Source: Gnetum montanum (lineage: Eukaryota; Streptophyta; Gnetopsida; Gnetales; Gnetaceae). From it: a stretch of 64,000 nucleotides of DNA. Numbering within the stretch: position 1 is the stretch's first letter; each line of letters starts with the position of its first letter. The translations under genes and the position numbers were made by a program. The notes under the pieces were generated by a model. The model was given only the letters and a program-made list of their open reading frames with translations. It was not told the DNA's origin and made no database searches. Shown piece after piece: positions 1-12,015 of the stretch. The stretch covers positions 733,842 to 797,841 of the forward strand of contig MNCI01013629.1 of assembly GCA_015680685.1 (NCBI GenBank), in the 5' to 3' direction.

Positions 1-1209
1 GGGGGGGATGAATAAGTTTCCCAAATTAAAAATTTGTAAAAAAAAAGGCACAAACACACCAAATTTAACATGGTTCCCCAACTTGGATAGTTCACACTTG
101 GAGGGTAGATCACTAGCACACCTCTAGACTTTTTTGCTCTTAAATGTGGTTGAAGGGTCCACACCCTATATAATTGTCAAGCCCTGCTCCAAAGTGTTAT
201 GTTGTAACAGCAACCGTTCAACCCCACAAGGTCCTATTAGGATTGGAATGTGGATTTCAGGCTTTCACAACCTTTAAAATCTTGAACTTTGCTCCAAAGT
301 GTCATGTTCCCATTCCCAAATGATGCTACTACCTAATGAAAATGGGGTCTCTTCATAACAAGTGTTATTGTTATCTTAACAAGACTTGAAAGTGCAGTTG
401 TGATTAAGACCTAAAAGGGCATGTTGTAATAACAGTTGTGTCTCATGAGGTAACCTTTGGGAATTTGACCTAAGGCATTTATACCTAGGCCTAGAGGTCA
501 TGCTAGTAAGGAGTGGCAAAGTTAGTATAGGCAAGTCACGGGAAGCTAGGTGAAGTGGAACAAGAAGTGAATTGGCCATCCCTTTTGGTCAGGTTGTAGG
601 CCTAATTATGATGGTAGTGCTGGATTATCTCTAAGGAATAGATACAAAAGGAAGAAAACCCCAAGGAAAACTCTCATAGCATGATCCAAATACACTATTC
701 CATATCAATAAAGCATTCTTTCCTTTCTCTTTTTGCACTTTCTCTATTATTTTTTTAAGCATAATGTCAAATGTTACATATAGTTGATGTTTAGTATAAT
801 GTCTTCTTATGCATAATGTCTAATATAACATATATTTTAAGTTTTCCATGAAATCTAGGGATAAGATGTCATACAAAGTGTTGTTTTACAACACCAATCA
901 TTTAAGCTTAAGTAAGATGCCTTCCTGTAAGAAGCACATCAACCCCACAGGGCAACAAGAAAGAATAATTACGAGGGATAAATGCAACTCAGTTTGTTGA
1001 TCCTTGTACATTGAGGTAAAACACACTTTACAATGAAAACATGATGATATAATAAAGAAAAATAGAGATTAAAATGATTGACAAAATGATTGTACAATGA
1101 TTACACATAAGCTTGCACATTTCCCCATGCATATAATGTCTTTGTATAGCTACCATGTTTTTAAATCCATCTTGGAACTCGTGCAATGGCTAGGAAATGA
1201 TCACTAATA
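1..1209. other. Unassigned AT-rich intergenic DNA
   Basis: No coding region is recognised on either strand. A TATA-like CTATATAATT near 166-175 and an AATAAAG-type signal near 707-715, followed by a CT-rich stretch, would fit the U3/R part of an old LTR. No termini, primer site or target duplication could be found, so it is left unassigned. Confidence 0.4.
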
Positions 1210-1500
1210 ATTATGGAAGATGTCTTCTTCAAGCCTAATATGTCTTTCTAAATTTTCCTTCTATTCTGGGAAGACATCTTTGTCTGGGAAAGACATCTTT
1301 CTGAAATCTCCATTTTGGAAGATGTCTTTGTCTAGAGAAAGACATCTTCTAAAAATAGCTTGTATTTTGTGAAGACGTCTTTGCCTAGTGGAAGACATCT
1401 TTGCTTGAGGAAAGATGTCTATTGTTTCTTGAAGACATCTTTGCCTATGTTCACTATAATTTTTCCAAGACATCTACTGTTTCCCAGAGATGTCTTTCTT
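1210..1500. repeat. Minisatellite of GAAGACATCTTTG units
   Basis: About ten imperfect units of roughly 27-33 bases built on the word GAAGACATCTTTG. The core AGACATCT is close to its own reverse complement (AGATGTCT), and both orientations occur in the array. The open frames crossing it on both strands are by-products of the repeat and are not called as genes. Confidence 0.8.
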
Positions 1501-4500
1501 CAACTTTCTTTGTCATTTAAATTCATCTTTCCTTGTCCACAACCTTGATCTTCTGCATGCTTTAATGATGATAACTTTTCTTCTATAGTGTTTGGTCCTT
1601 GTACACATTTTTTGGAATTCTTGCATGTTCATTTGAGACCTTGTGAATGATCTTCTCATTTGAGCTCTAGACTAGTTCATTTCTTGTCATCTATGTAGGC
1701 TTTAGCTCCTCTTAGTTTCCCATGTATGTAGACATACAAACATAATAATCACACAACCATGCAAACAACCCTTGAATCCATTTTGCTTAAAATTTTAACA
1801 CACCAATCATTGGTTATCATTTATTTTGGTAAAATTTCAAGACTCAGAAAATATACCAAATTTGAGAATGAATATTTCCAAAATCGCAATAAATATTAAG
1901 ATGAAATCTTAACTAAATGTAGACACCTATTCTAGCTTTCAAATAAATTTTGTATCTTTGAAAAATATTGTAAAATTACTAATATATGATTAAAATAGTG
2001 AATATTCCCCAATTCTATGTTTAAATTTCAAAATTGAGTAAATAATGATGAATGATGTTGATGAATTGATGAATTTTTGAAAGATTGATAAATTGATAAT
2101 GAAATAGAAAAATTATTACTTAAATTAAATTGATGATTCATTTATACAAATTTTCAAGAGATGTTGTAACACCCCTATTAATTATCTATAAGATTCTATA
2201 AATAACTAATAAAGATGCTACGAAACCCCAAGGATCTAGATTTAACCTTATTTACTAACTCAAAAGGAAGAAAATACATAAATAAAATTATTAATTAAAA
2301 GCATAAATACAATAAAGTAATACATCAAAGAAAAATTTTACAATATTTGCATATATAATTAAATGAAAATTATTTAATGAAAAATGAAATTTTGGGTAGC
2401 CACAAAAAGATAAATGTCTAAAAATTCCACTAAGTGCATCATAAAATAATACAAAAAATAACCATCCCAATGACACTTGTTTCACATCAATTGGACATCT
2501 AAAAAAGTTATTTACATTTTAAATTTATTAAATTATATAATAAAATATTAATATAAAAAATAAATTTTAAATTTTCCTGAACATATAGTGTGTACTGAAA
2601 TGAAAAATGTTCCTTGTGACCTCATGATTCCAACGACACAAACAACAATTTCATATTTAATATACTTTACTATTTATTTACAAAAATAGGTATCTGGCTC
2701 AAATATCTAAGAAGTGAACAAGGCTTCTATTTTACAGAAATACAAAATATACAAAAATTATTTTTCAAGTTGAGAGGGTCCATCTCATACAGGTCCATCT
2801 TTCGTCTTATGTCCTTCTTTCAACACTTTCTTATTTATTCTAAGCTCTCTCCATTGAAATGCAAGAGGAGTCAGAACTCTTCAAATAAGAAAGGTTATTT
2901 TATTTCACTCTTCATGGAGCATAAAGGTTATGGGTCAAAAGCCTTAGGATTTGGGTTTAGTAAAGGTTTCTTATAAAATATGCAAAAATGTTATTAGGTC
3001 TAAAAATCCCACAAATTTTTATAAAATTTAAATAAAATCCAAGGATCCAAAGCAAACATACGTTTTAATTATTTAATCCCTTAGTGGTAAAAGGTATTAC
3101 AAATTTGTCTAGCAAAATCTAAGGAATGTATATTTTAACTAAGCATCTTCAAAGGCTAGGTCTTGGTTATCCTCATTGCCAAAGGGACTCATCAATATCT
3201 TTTAGAATAACCTCACTATTATCATTGGATTAGTCTTGTGATCCCAAATAGGTCACTTATGGATAAGTCTTAGTGATAGCCTCACTACTAACATTCTCAA
3301 CTATCGAGGCACATGTATCATTGGAAAGATGACTCTTGACTATGCTCACCACATGTCACTAGACTCAATTGCTTAGTGCCATGATCTTGGCTAAATCCAT
3401 AACTTCACATGAACAGATGAATCAAATCGAGGGTAGAAAATCCATCTAAAAATCCTGGTTCTTGTGGGGTGGGTCACACTAATAAAGAACACTCCACTAT
3501 TGCACCTAGAAATCACACCTCCTACTACCAACTGAGAAAAATTGGTCACACAAATATTATTATTTTATTTCAAAAGTCCAAAAGGTGTCCTAAATGGCCA
3601 AAAGTTCATAAAGGCTCAAATTCCTCAAAATTTTTATAAAATCATGTTTATGTTATAAGAAGATCCCAAATATTCATAAAATATACAAGGATAAGTTGGG
3701 CATAATTTTTACAATTTTCAAAACTTGCCAAAAGACAAAAAAAAAATGTATGAACAAGATTAAAATATCAATTTTCAAAAATGTCCAAAATCATAGAAAT
3801 CCAGCAGCATCTTAGCACAATAATTAAAATCTCAAAAGAATCCAAAAAGAAGGAAGCAGGAAGGAGAGATAGAAAATTCATAGTAATATGGGATAGGCAT
3901 GTAAAAAGAAAAGAAAATAAACTTCCTTACATTGGCAAGGCTTCTAGAATTTTCTTATATCTTCTTTTCCTGCCTAATGCTCTCAATTAGATTTTGCCTT
4001 GCTTTATTTGTCACCCCAAAAATCCTTCTTCAAGCCATGATGAGATATATATAGGGCTACTACCTATTTATAGGGGAAAAACAAAGGAAGCCAAGTTGAA
4101 ATCGGCTTCAAAATGAAGAAGGAAAGGTAAGAGACCCTTTTATGAAAAAACGCGATAGAACACAGTTTTGGAAAAAATGGCAACTGTAAATCAATAGCAA
4201 AAAAAGAATAAGTGATGAGGAAAAGGTGGAGAGGTAGTAGAGAAAAAGATAGTGCATGAAGAAAAACAAAACATATAATATATGCATTATGCATATATGC
4301 TATGTGTAGTATGTATATATGTTTCTAACCATATCACGTAACATGCATAACGATGTTGGCTTAAATCAAAATTTGATTTTTAACTTATAAATTTTAATTT
4401 TTCTAAAATTAATTTTCATAAGTCCTTTTCCCTAATTTCTCTCTCTTCACATACAATTACTTGTACCGCTTACAACAAGACTCCAAGTCAAACTCTATTT

Positions 4501-5227
4501 GTACCCAAGGGATCCTCATCAAGTGCTCTTCTAACTCGTACACTAAAATCTCATCTAAGTATGAATTTTTATGGTTGCCTAGTTCAAATGCCAAAACTTT
4601 TACAACATCTTAGCAAACTAAAAAATGTGATATCTCAAGAACCTTAACAAAGATGGTTTATTTAGTATTTCCTTATAATTAAAAATGAACTCCAAATCCC
4701 AATTGAATGATAAAAGGCAACAAGGGGTATGGTTTGGGTAGGATCAAGGTCCATAATTGCTCCATGAACAAAGTATTTACATAAGCACATGTACATAATA
4801 AAATAAAAGATACATGATTAAATGTACATAATAGAGCATAAATGTGCAAAGGAAATAAATATGCATAGCCAAACACTTGTAAGGACACAACAACGTTTAA
4901 CTAATAAAAGGAAAACTTTCTAGGATAACTAGATTTCAACATTTAATCATAAAATATGAAGTAAATCTATGATTGAGATCCAATAATAGTAAAATAACAA
5001 ATACATAACTTTAACAAAACATCCTAGCAAGTGTATTCATTCACTTATGTAGGAAATTAGAAACAACAATAGTAACATCAATTATAATAGTAATGATGGT
5101 AATGTAATCCCATGTTTTAATTAAGAATACGAGAGCTAATTCATTGAAATGTAATTGTCAATATTAAAGGATTAATCACATGCATTAAATTAAATAACCG
5201 AACTTTGCAAATTCTTAGGTTGTATCA
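1501..5227 (-). mobile_element. Probable chromovirus 3' LTR and flanking decayed DNA
   Basis: This AT-rich stretch of about 3.7 kb has no recognisable gene. Its right edge (GGTTGTATCA, 5,218-5,227) read on the minus strand is TGATACAACC, directly after a purine-rich tract and the end of a chromodomain. That is how a 3' LTR of a minus-strand chromovirus should start. The far end is not certain. A TGTTGTAACACCCC stretch near 2,162-2,175 is a weak candidate boundary. No second LTR is in the window. Confidence 0.4.
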
Positions 5228-5242
5228 TCCTCCCCTCCTTCC
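5228..5242 (-). other. Polypurine tract of chromovirus relic
   Basis: The minus strand reads GGAAGGAGGGGAGGA immediately before the TGATACAACC that would open the 3' LTR. Position and composition fit a plus-strand primer for reverse transcription. Confidence 0.5.
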
Positions 5243-5338
5243 AGAATTTTCCTCTTGGAAAATATGAGAAAATTTTGTTCTCATATTTGCCTTAGTTTCC
5301 TAAGTTGCCTCTTGATTTCCATGCCATTCCCAAAGAAT
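5231..5338 (-). pseudogene. Chromodomain end of chromovirus integrase (relic)
   Basis: The minus strand in one frame reads a W-H-G-N-Q-E-A-T-stop-E pattern followed by a basic/aromatic stretch and a final RRGG before the stop. This matches the C-terminal chromodomain of plant Ty3/gypsy chromovirus integrases, whose hallmark is WxG....ATWE; the tryptophan of ATWE is now a TAG stop. In living elements the domain guides integration to chromatin. Only about 35 codons remain. No integrase core, RNase H or reverse transcriptase was found to the right, so this is the 3' stub of an old minus-strand element. The short length limits certainty. Confidence 0.6.
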
Positions 5339-5795
5339 TAAGAAATTAAGAAATTGAACTATGAAAATCAAATCATTATAAAATTCACTATGAAAAATTT
5401 AAAATTGTTATAAAACTTGAGAAATTTAAGAATTGATAACTTCTTCCATTTTTAAAAAAGACGTTACATCAAGTTTTTTTTTTTTTTTTTTTTTTTTGCA
5501 TAATAAGGTAGCTCTTCACAACTGCATTGATATTAAAAAGAAAACAAACACAATTTGGAGTTAAAATCATCACAACTAACCTCTAACTAATAGAAAAAAA
5601 TTATTTTTTTAAAAAAATTACATGATAAAAATATTTTAATAATTTAAAAACTTTACTAACCCAAATTTTTTTAAAAAAATTATTCAAAATAGGATAAAAC
5701 AATTTCTACACTACATAATACTCAACATTCCCTCCTTTAGTGTTGACATTGATTTAAGAATAGTTGAATTAGAAACTTGAAGATCTTTCTTTTCA
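5339..5795 (-). mobile_element. AT-rich stretch with possible Ty1/copia 3' end
   Basis: Holds a run of 24 T at 5,474-5,497 and A/T-rich DNA. On the minus strand near 5,725-5,745 the sequence reads AACACTAAAGGAGGGAATG then TTGAGTATTATG, resembling the polypurine tract and LTR start of plant Ty1/copia elements. No copia protein is legible, so the assignment is tentative. Confidence 0.3.
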
Positions 5796-5859
5796 TCATC
5801 TACTTTTCACATACCAATTATGTTCAAAAGAGGCAATTTGATGCGTTTTATGGGAGGTA

Positions 5860-6797
5860 TAGCACTTTCTACAATGGAGATGCATGCATGGGGGGTATAA
5901 TTTACCTATCCCTAGTGTAGAGGGGTAGATCTCACCTACCTCCAACATGGAGGGGTACAACCCACCTACTCTTAGCGTGAAGGGTGTATTATCCATCATA
6001 CATAGCATATAAGTGGGTATGACCATTCCCCTAGCATTGATTCATCTACCCCTAACATGGATGCATGGGTGTGCAACTCACCTAACCCCAATGTGGATGC
6101 ATGGGGGTGCAACTCACCTACCCCCAACGTAGATGCATGGGGATGCAACTTACCTACCTCTAGCGTGGATGCATGGGGGTGCAACTCACCTACCTCTAAC
6201 ATGGATGCATGGGGTTGTGACTCACCTACTCCCCTAGCATGGATGCCATCCCCCAATGTTGAAGATCTACCTCTAGCATGGAAGATTTACCCCTAGAATG
6301 GAAGATCTGCCTCTAGCATGGATGGTATGTCCATGTTACTATTTTTAGTGAATGCAATGACCATGGGGCTATGATACTTACTATATATACCCCCAACATG
6401 AAGGGGTACAACCCACCTACTCCTATCATGGAGGGGGATATGGCCATTCCCGCAACATTGACTCACCTTACCCTAGCATGGATGCATGGGGGTGTAACTC
6501 ACCTACCCCAACGTGGATGCAGCTCACTGACCCCTAGCATGGATGCATGGTAGTGCAACTCATCTACCTCTAGCATGAATGCACGAGGGTGCAACCCACC
6601 TACCTCCAATGTGGATGCATGGGGGTGTGACTCACCTACCCCCCAATGTGGATGTCATCCCCCTAGTGTGGAAGATTTGCCTCCAGTGTGGAAGATTTCC
6701 CCCTAGCATAGAAGATTTACCTCCAACATGGATGTTGAGGCCCTATTACTATTTTTACTAAACAGAATGTCCATGAGGGTATGATACTTACTATATA
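5860..6797. repeat. 36-bp minisatellite (CTAGCATGGATGCATGG family)
   Basis: Tandem units of 36 bases are clearest at 6,050-6,240 and 6,470-6,660, each built on ATGCATGGGGGTGCAACTCA plus an ACCTACCCC-type half. Diverged units with GGAAGATYTRCC replace them at the edges. Because 36 is a multiple of three, both strands stay open and give 12-residue repeats; these are not genes. A block TATGATACTTACTATATA occurs near 6,372 and again just before 6,798, where element E interrupts the array. Related CTAGCATGGA words recur at 15.2-15.4 and 21.6-22.9 kb. Confidence 0.8.
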
Positions 6798-7582
6798 TGT
6801 AACCCCCAAATTTGGGCACCCATCTAATCTAAACATGGCAGAAATTTGCAGCCAATTGTAGCTTAATTTGTAGCAAGATTCAAGGCCCAAAACCTATAAA
6901 ACACAACTCTAAGAACCATTTATAGGTTTCATCCTTTGGCATTTTTGAGCATTTGTCATTTTGGGCACCCGAGAGCTCTTGCAAACTTGCAAAAATGTAG
7001 CTTCTTGGAGCCTTCCAGTGTGGAACCCTTGTGGCCTTGTTACCTCCATTATCCCCCTTGGGATTTATGAATTTTGGGCATCCACACTGCACTCCTAGGA
7101 TCCTCAACTCCCAACATAGAGCATTCTGGTAGCTTAGATCCTTTACACTTCTCACCCCTCAATAGTAATCAACATTGTAGATCTGGAATAGCAGTAGAGG
7201 AGGTTTTGATAACATTGGGAGTGGTGAAGCATCCAAATTGTGGAGTGGATTTCATCAACTTCAATGGACTTTGAACCCCCATCCAAGTAAACCTTCTTTT
7301 TCTCTCATACAGGCACTTCCTATACACATCTCCTGACCTCATTTTTTATTTTTTTAATAAAGTTTTAAGATTTCAATTTTGTGTGCAATTTGTATTTGCT
7401 CTTGATTATTCAAATTTGTATTTTTCTTTTTGCATTATTTGTTTTGCATTCTCTGAGTCCCTGGCTGATCTTCCAAACTATCTTGGGCATCTTGAATCCC
7501 ACTTTTTGGACCCTAGGAATTTGGAGTTGAGGCTATTTCTTTGGGACTTTTAATTTTCTAGTGATAAAATTTTTTGGTAGCA
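6798..7582 (+). mobile_element. Putative 5' LTR of element E
   Basis: Begins TGTAACCCCC where the minisatellite is interrupted and ends GGTAGCA, eight bases before a primer-site motif shared with elements A, B and D. The left edge is supported because the array block TATGATACTTACTATATA normally continues into TACCCCC but here switches to the LTR. No matching 3' LTR is seen in the window, so the length (785 bp) rests on one copy. Confidence 0.5.
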
Positions 7583-7590
7583 ATTTTTTT

Positions 7591-7610
7591 TTGGCTCTAG
7601 AAGGAGGGCC
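7591..7610 (+). other. Primer-binding site of element E
   Basis: TTGGCTCTAGAAGGAGGGCC follows the putative LTR. The same CTAGAAGGAGGGCC core sits next to the LTRs of A (58,401-58,420, minus), B (55,594-55,611, minus) and D (60,663-60,681, plus). Four independent LTR-adjacent occurrences support a primer-site role. The priming tRNA was not identified. Confidence 0.65.
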
Positions 7611-7725
7611 TCCACTCAAATTCTACAACCAAACCTATTATTGGTATACTAATGTTACCTACAACTTGAAAATTTTAAGATCTATAAAATATTTTTTGCA
7701 AATTTTGTTAATCCCTATTTATGCT

Positions 7726-8733
7726 TGATGAGACGTGATTCGCATAGGCCGCAATATCGCATCTTCCCCTGCGATGTCACGTACGCAATATTGCGGTCTG
7801 CCGCCATATCTATAAATAAGAGGCGACACTCCCTTATTTTTCCATATTGAGTTAGAAGTAGGGAAACTTTGGTAGTTTGATCACTCCAGAGATAGAATAT
7901 TTTCCATGTGCCCGCAGTTGGAGTCCCAAAGTGAACGGATCTTTATTCGAGCAACATTGTACCTGAACACAAGTTGTGTATGGAAATAAAGACGAGCTTT
8001 TTGGATAAACCTTGTAGTGCATGGAATAGGATTTTATTTATTATTTCTCTCTCATCCTTAAACTCCTAGAAAGCGATATGAGTACGACTTGATTACGAGC
8101 ATCTAAGGATGTGTACGGATAGTCAAGGAATCAACTGCTCATCGCATGCGGTATGAGTATGACTTGATTATGAGCATCTTGTGTGACTACTTGGTAACTC
8201 AGTGGCGTATTCAGGATCTATGCTTGGTAATCCTAGTGGTAGTCCTAGATGTGTATGGTTAGTCAAGGAATCAGCTGCTAATCGCACTTAGGCTAGATAG
8301 ATTCTCTCAACCCTTTCCTCCTAGTTAAGTGCCTCAGTACGACCACTTCAAGCATGTGCGTTACGCGCGGTGATCCCAGTAATGATTAGCGTTTGGTAGC
8401 TGTGGTTGCATCGGTTCAGGGTGTGTATGGTAAGTCGGAACGGATGTTGATGCTAGTTAATTTAGACTTAGTTCATTAGTTAGAGTTAGTTAGTTTCTCA
8501 ACCCTTCACCTCGATAGCATAGATATAAAACATAAAAGACTATAAAAATCATATACCTTGAACTTACTTAACCATACACTGTGACAACTACAAGTAAGTC
8601 TGGGAAGACAACGAATGATTAACCCCAAGTGTTCCATGAGACATGTAGGCACTTAGTCTGTAGAGTTCAACTAGATCATGCATGCTGCGCTCGTTTTGTA
8701 TAGTTGAGTGTAGGGGCACCTCGCCACTCATCA
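7726..8733 (+). mobile_element. 5' LTR of Athila-type element
   Basis: TG...CA boundaries are fixed by the second copy, the terminal inverted repeat and the target duplication. TATAAATA at 7,811-7,818 is the probable core promoter for the element transcript. The pair 'tatgagtatgacttgattacgagcat' near 8,077-8,105 and 8,150-8,180 is an internal direct repeat, kept in both LTRs. Confidence 0.93.
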
Positions 8734-8734
8734 T

Positions 8735-8753
8735 TGGCGCCGTTGCCGGGGAC
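8735..8753 (+). other. Primer-binding site, tRNA-Asp type
   Basis: TGGCGCCGTTGCCGGGGA, one base after the LTR, is complementary over 18 bases to the 3' end (with CCA) of plant tRNA-Asp. This primer is characteristic of Athila-lineage elements. Confidence 0.93.
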
Positions 8754-8969
8754 TAAGTGTTTGTGCATCGAATAGAACATAAAGGATATCACTCACATCG
8801 TTGGGAGCCTAAACGAACCTTTGGATTAATCAAGATAGAAAATTTTATAACAATAAAATTAGCACACCGATAACAATGTCTTCTTCTCATAAGAGCAACT
8901 CACCACCTAAGGACCATACACAAGACAGTCAGTAACATAAAACACATAGCTGAAATCAGCCAAGTCCTG

Positions 8970-10815
8970 AATAATACAAGATAGTTTATACTCATCCCGA
9001 TGAGTATATTCCAAACTTTACCTTTATCCTCCATCAAGATGAACAGCTGCGATGGAAAGATTTTCAAGGTAACATCGTGTTACCCCCAGATCGATCAGTC
9101 TCTAACATGCTCTTCCATGCTTTGGCACAGATAGGCATGACTAAATTATATGCTGAATACATTGTAGAAGACTTTGATATGAGGGATTATCATCCCACAG
9201 ATGCACAACATATGAGGGACTTAAGGAAGGAGAGTCAACATACACTTTTGAAGGGCAAAGGTCCGCACGTCCGTAGCAAAATAGGAGATGAGGAACCTCT
9301 TATAACGGGTTCTTTAGCAAACGATGTTTCCCCTCCTAATGATGAGGAGGAGGTTGGGTATTAGAACCTATGATCACTGATACATAACCATGGTTCTGAT
9401 GCCTGTGAACACCAACTGTTCACATAGGGAACAACCACTTATGCCAAGGATGGGCACTTAGATTGTCACCACGATCGGGGCCATAGCAGCCAAAGAGAAG
9501 GTAAGAAACATCATCATGGCGATGGCTCTCCTTCTTCTTCCCCTTCTTCAGATCACTCACCCTTTCCTTCCACATCTAGGCATAGCCATCATGGACACAA
9601 CGAAGAGGATAAAGGTAGAAAAAACAAGAGACCTCAACGGGAAATTCGAGAGAGAGGACAAGGGCAAGGATGTAGGGAGAGTAGGGAACAACATAGACAT
9701 CATAGGCGTCATGAAAGAGATGATCATGATGAGCCCGTACTCACAACCCAAAGTATGCTTGACATAACGGAGGTAGTTAGGATTCCCACAAGGCATTTAA
9801 AAGATAGTCGGATCAAACGTTTAGACATGAAAAATATCCCACGATTTGAAGGAGGATACAATGCAGATCTGCAAAATCATTTACAGGCATTCCATGATGC
9901 TTGTTCCTTGCAAAATATAGAAAATGAGTGGCAAAAACTTAAGTTGTTCCCAAGGATACTCACCAAAGAAGCAAAGAGTTGGTACCGGTCCTTAGAATTG
10001 AAAACCATCAGGAGGTGGAGTATGATGTTAGAACTATTCCACGATAAGTATCATACATCCTCCAAAGTGTCCAATTTACGTAAGTAGATCCAAGGCTAGA
10101 AGCAAGGTACATATGAACCCTTGGATGCTGCCATGGCCCGCTACTACACATTGTTATATCGTTGCTCGGGCCATGGGTACGGTTAGTGGATCAACTTTGC
10201 CACATCGTGGATGGGCTAAGGCATGAAACGAGAAGAACCCTTGACTCTTATGCCTAAGGGAGACTCTCACAACTTAGAGCCCCTGAGGTACATCGCTTGT
10301 TGAGGCAAGTAGCAAAAGAAGAAGGTGAGCTACAAAAAAGGGAAAGTGCAGAACAAGACAACCATGACCCCTCTCTTCAAAAGAAGGGAGTAAAATTTTG
10401 TGATGAAGAGGATGAGTCACCAATCAAAGAGTTGGTGAATAGAAAGACCTTGCCGCTTCAAAAGCTCACAACAGAAATAGCGGCTAAGGTAGATGACGTA
10501 TGGAGTTCCTTAGACTCTAAAATTAAAACTGTCTTAAAAATTGTAGAAGAGTCTATGGTAGAAAAAAGTAGTAACAAAGGTAAGACAAAGTGGAGAGATT
10601 TAGGCCCTGCACATAACAAGGGTAAGGGGAAAATCACTAACCCCGATGTGGTTGTGGAATCAGACACAGACGATGACGGTGGATGTGAGATCTGCCACTA
10701 TGACCATCCTAAGGGATGTTGCCCCATCATCTCACATCTACAGGAGTCTGAGGTGTATGCACTTAATCCAAGACTTAATCAATGGAAAACACCCCATAGG
10801 TTACCTTATCCCTAA
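8970..10815 (+). pseudogene. Athila-type gag (broken)
   Basis: Gag capsid relic in several frames: 9,077-9,364, 9,755-10,087 and 10,297-10,815. The middle part shows the retrotransposon gag fold signature: RFEGGYNADLQNHLQAF, then W.KLKLFPRIL..EAKSWY and I..W..M...F...Y. The last part is charged and ends with CEICHYDHPKGCC, a partial zinc-knuckle-like cluster. Gag would form the virus-like particle that packages the RNA. Frameshifts near 9,400-9,750 and stops (10,087; a TAG at 10,183) separate the blocks. The start is uncertain because the first codons are not intact. Confidence 0.85.
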
Positions 10816-11316
10816 GGTAACCCAAGGAAGTTCTACCAACCATTAACGTATTATCCAAGTGGAACTCCCCCACAACCCATCGGATAGCATCAGCAATGGC
10901 AATATCCATAGTTATGGGGGATGCCATCGTCGAAACATCAATACCCTTACCGATAGCCTGACCCTTATGGATATTATGTGCAGTAGCCGATTTCTCCAAG
11001 TGACTCTATGAGTCACACAACTCCCCACCATCACTACCAAGTTTGAGAGTACTTCAGGAGGACTCCTTCTCCTTCAGGAGATACTCCATACCCACACCAT
11101 CTTCCAAATCCATCTACACCTCTTCCATAAGTAGTTCCCATAACACCTCCTGCTCCAACAATGCAAGGGGAACTTCCTACCCAACTGTAGCAACGTCACG
11201 TTGCGAGAGCTATAAATATCCAACCTGTTGTTGGTTCTAAAAAATATAGAAAGAGAAGACCTTTCTTCAGAACCAAAATCCCAGACAAACTCTCACAACA
11301 ACAAGCAGTTGGGCCC

Positions 11317-12015
11317 ATGTACACTCCTCCACCATCTAACACTTTGGATCACTCTTTAGTCCAACAAAGCTTAACGCATACGGTTATGTTAACACATACC
11401 GTAAATGACTGGATCAAGGTAGGCCACCTTCCTAGGAAACTAACTGACCTTGGGAGTCCCTTAATCTATTTACAAATCATCAAAAATAAACCACATAGGG
11501 CTCTTCTTGAATTAGGTTCCAGGGTTAAATTAATTTCACGAGAGATGTATCACGCTTGGAACTTGCCCCAACTTAAGAAGAGCAACATTCAACTAGAGCT
11601 GGTAGACCAGTCCATCACCATTCCCTTGGGATTGGTGGAGGACATCATTACCACTGTGTGTGGTTGGTCTTACCCAGCTGATTTTTTGGTGATCGAAGTC
11701 AACAACAATAAAGGAGACTTTCCAATTATAATGGGAAGGGCATGGCTTAGTACAGTAGACACATGTCTTGGGATCCACGATCTTTCCTTAGAAATTTCTA
11801 AGATGAACATTTATGGGAAGATCGAGAAGAGGAAATTTCCATGCATCACATACAGTGATTCATCGGGTGATGACATGGAGGAAATTCCTCCATGTAATAG
11901 GTGTGCCCTTGAAACTTTACAACAAAGATGCCTGTATGTAGCAACCACACAAGAAGTAGTAGACACCCCATGGTTGACAGCTACTAGAAGGAGCAGAAAA
12001 ATATGCATGGAATGA
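11317..12015 (+). pseudogene. Athila-type aspartic protease (catalytic Asp lost)
   Basis: A 232-codon open frame. Residues 50-70 read HRALLELGSRVKLIS where active Athila proteases have an ALIDLGS-type motif, so the catalytic aspartate is replaced by glutamate. Downstream, FLVIEVNNNKGDFPIIMGRAWL matches the conserved flap/IILGRPWL region. It would cleave the Gag polyprotein. Between 10,815 and 11,317 there are only proline-rich broken frames linking it to gag. After 12,015 no reverse transcriptase follows, so the frame ends the coding part of this element. Confidence 0.85.

Noticed and set aside
5474-5497. Poly-T run as the tail of a LINE or SINE on the minus strand
   Set aside because: No LINE endonuclease/RT, no SINE boxes and no target duplication could be seen next to it.
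5996-6761. Overlapping open frames of 60-86 codons with repeated DAWGCNSPT-like peptides
   Set aside because: They follow the 36-bp minisatellite period on both strands; no start context, domain or codon signal beyond the repeat.
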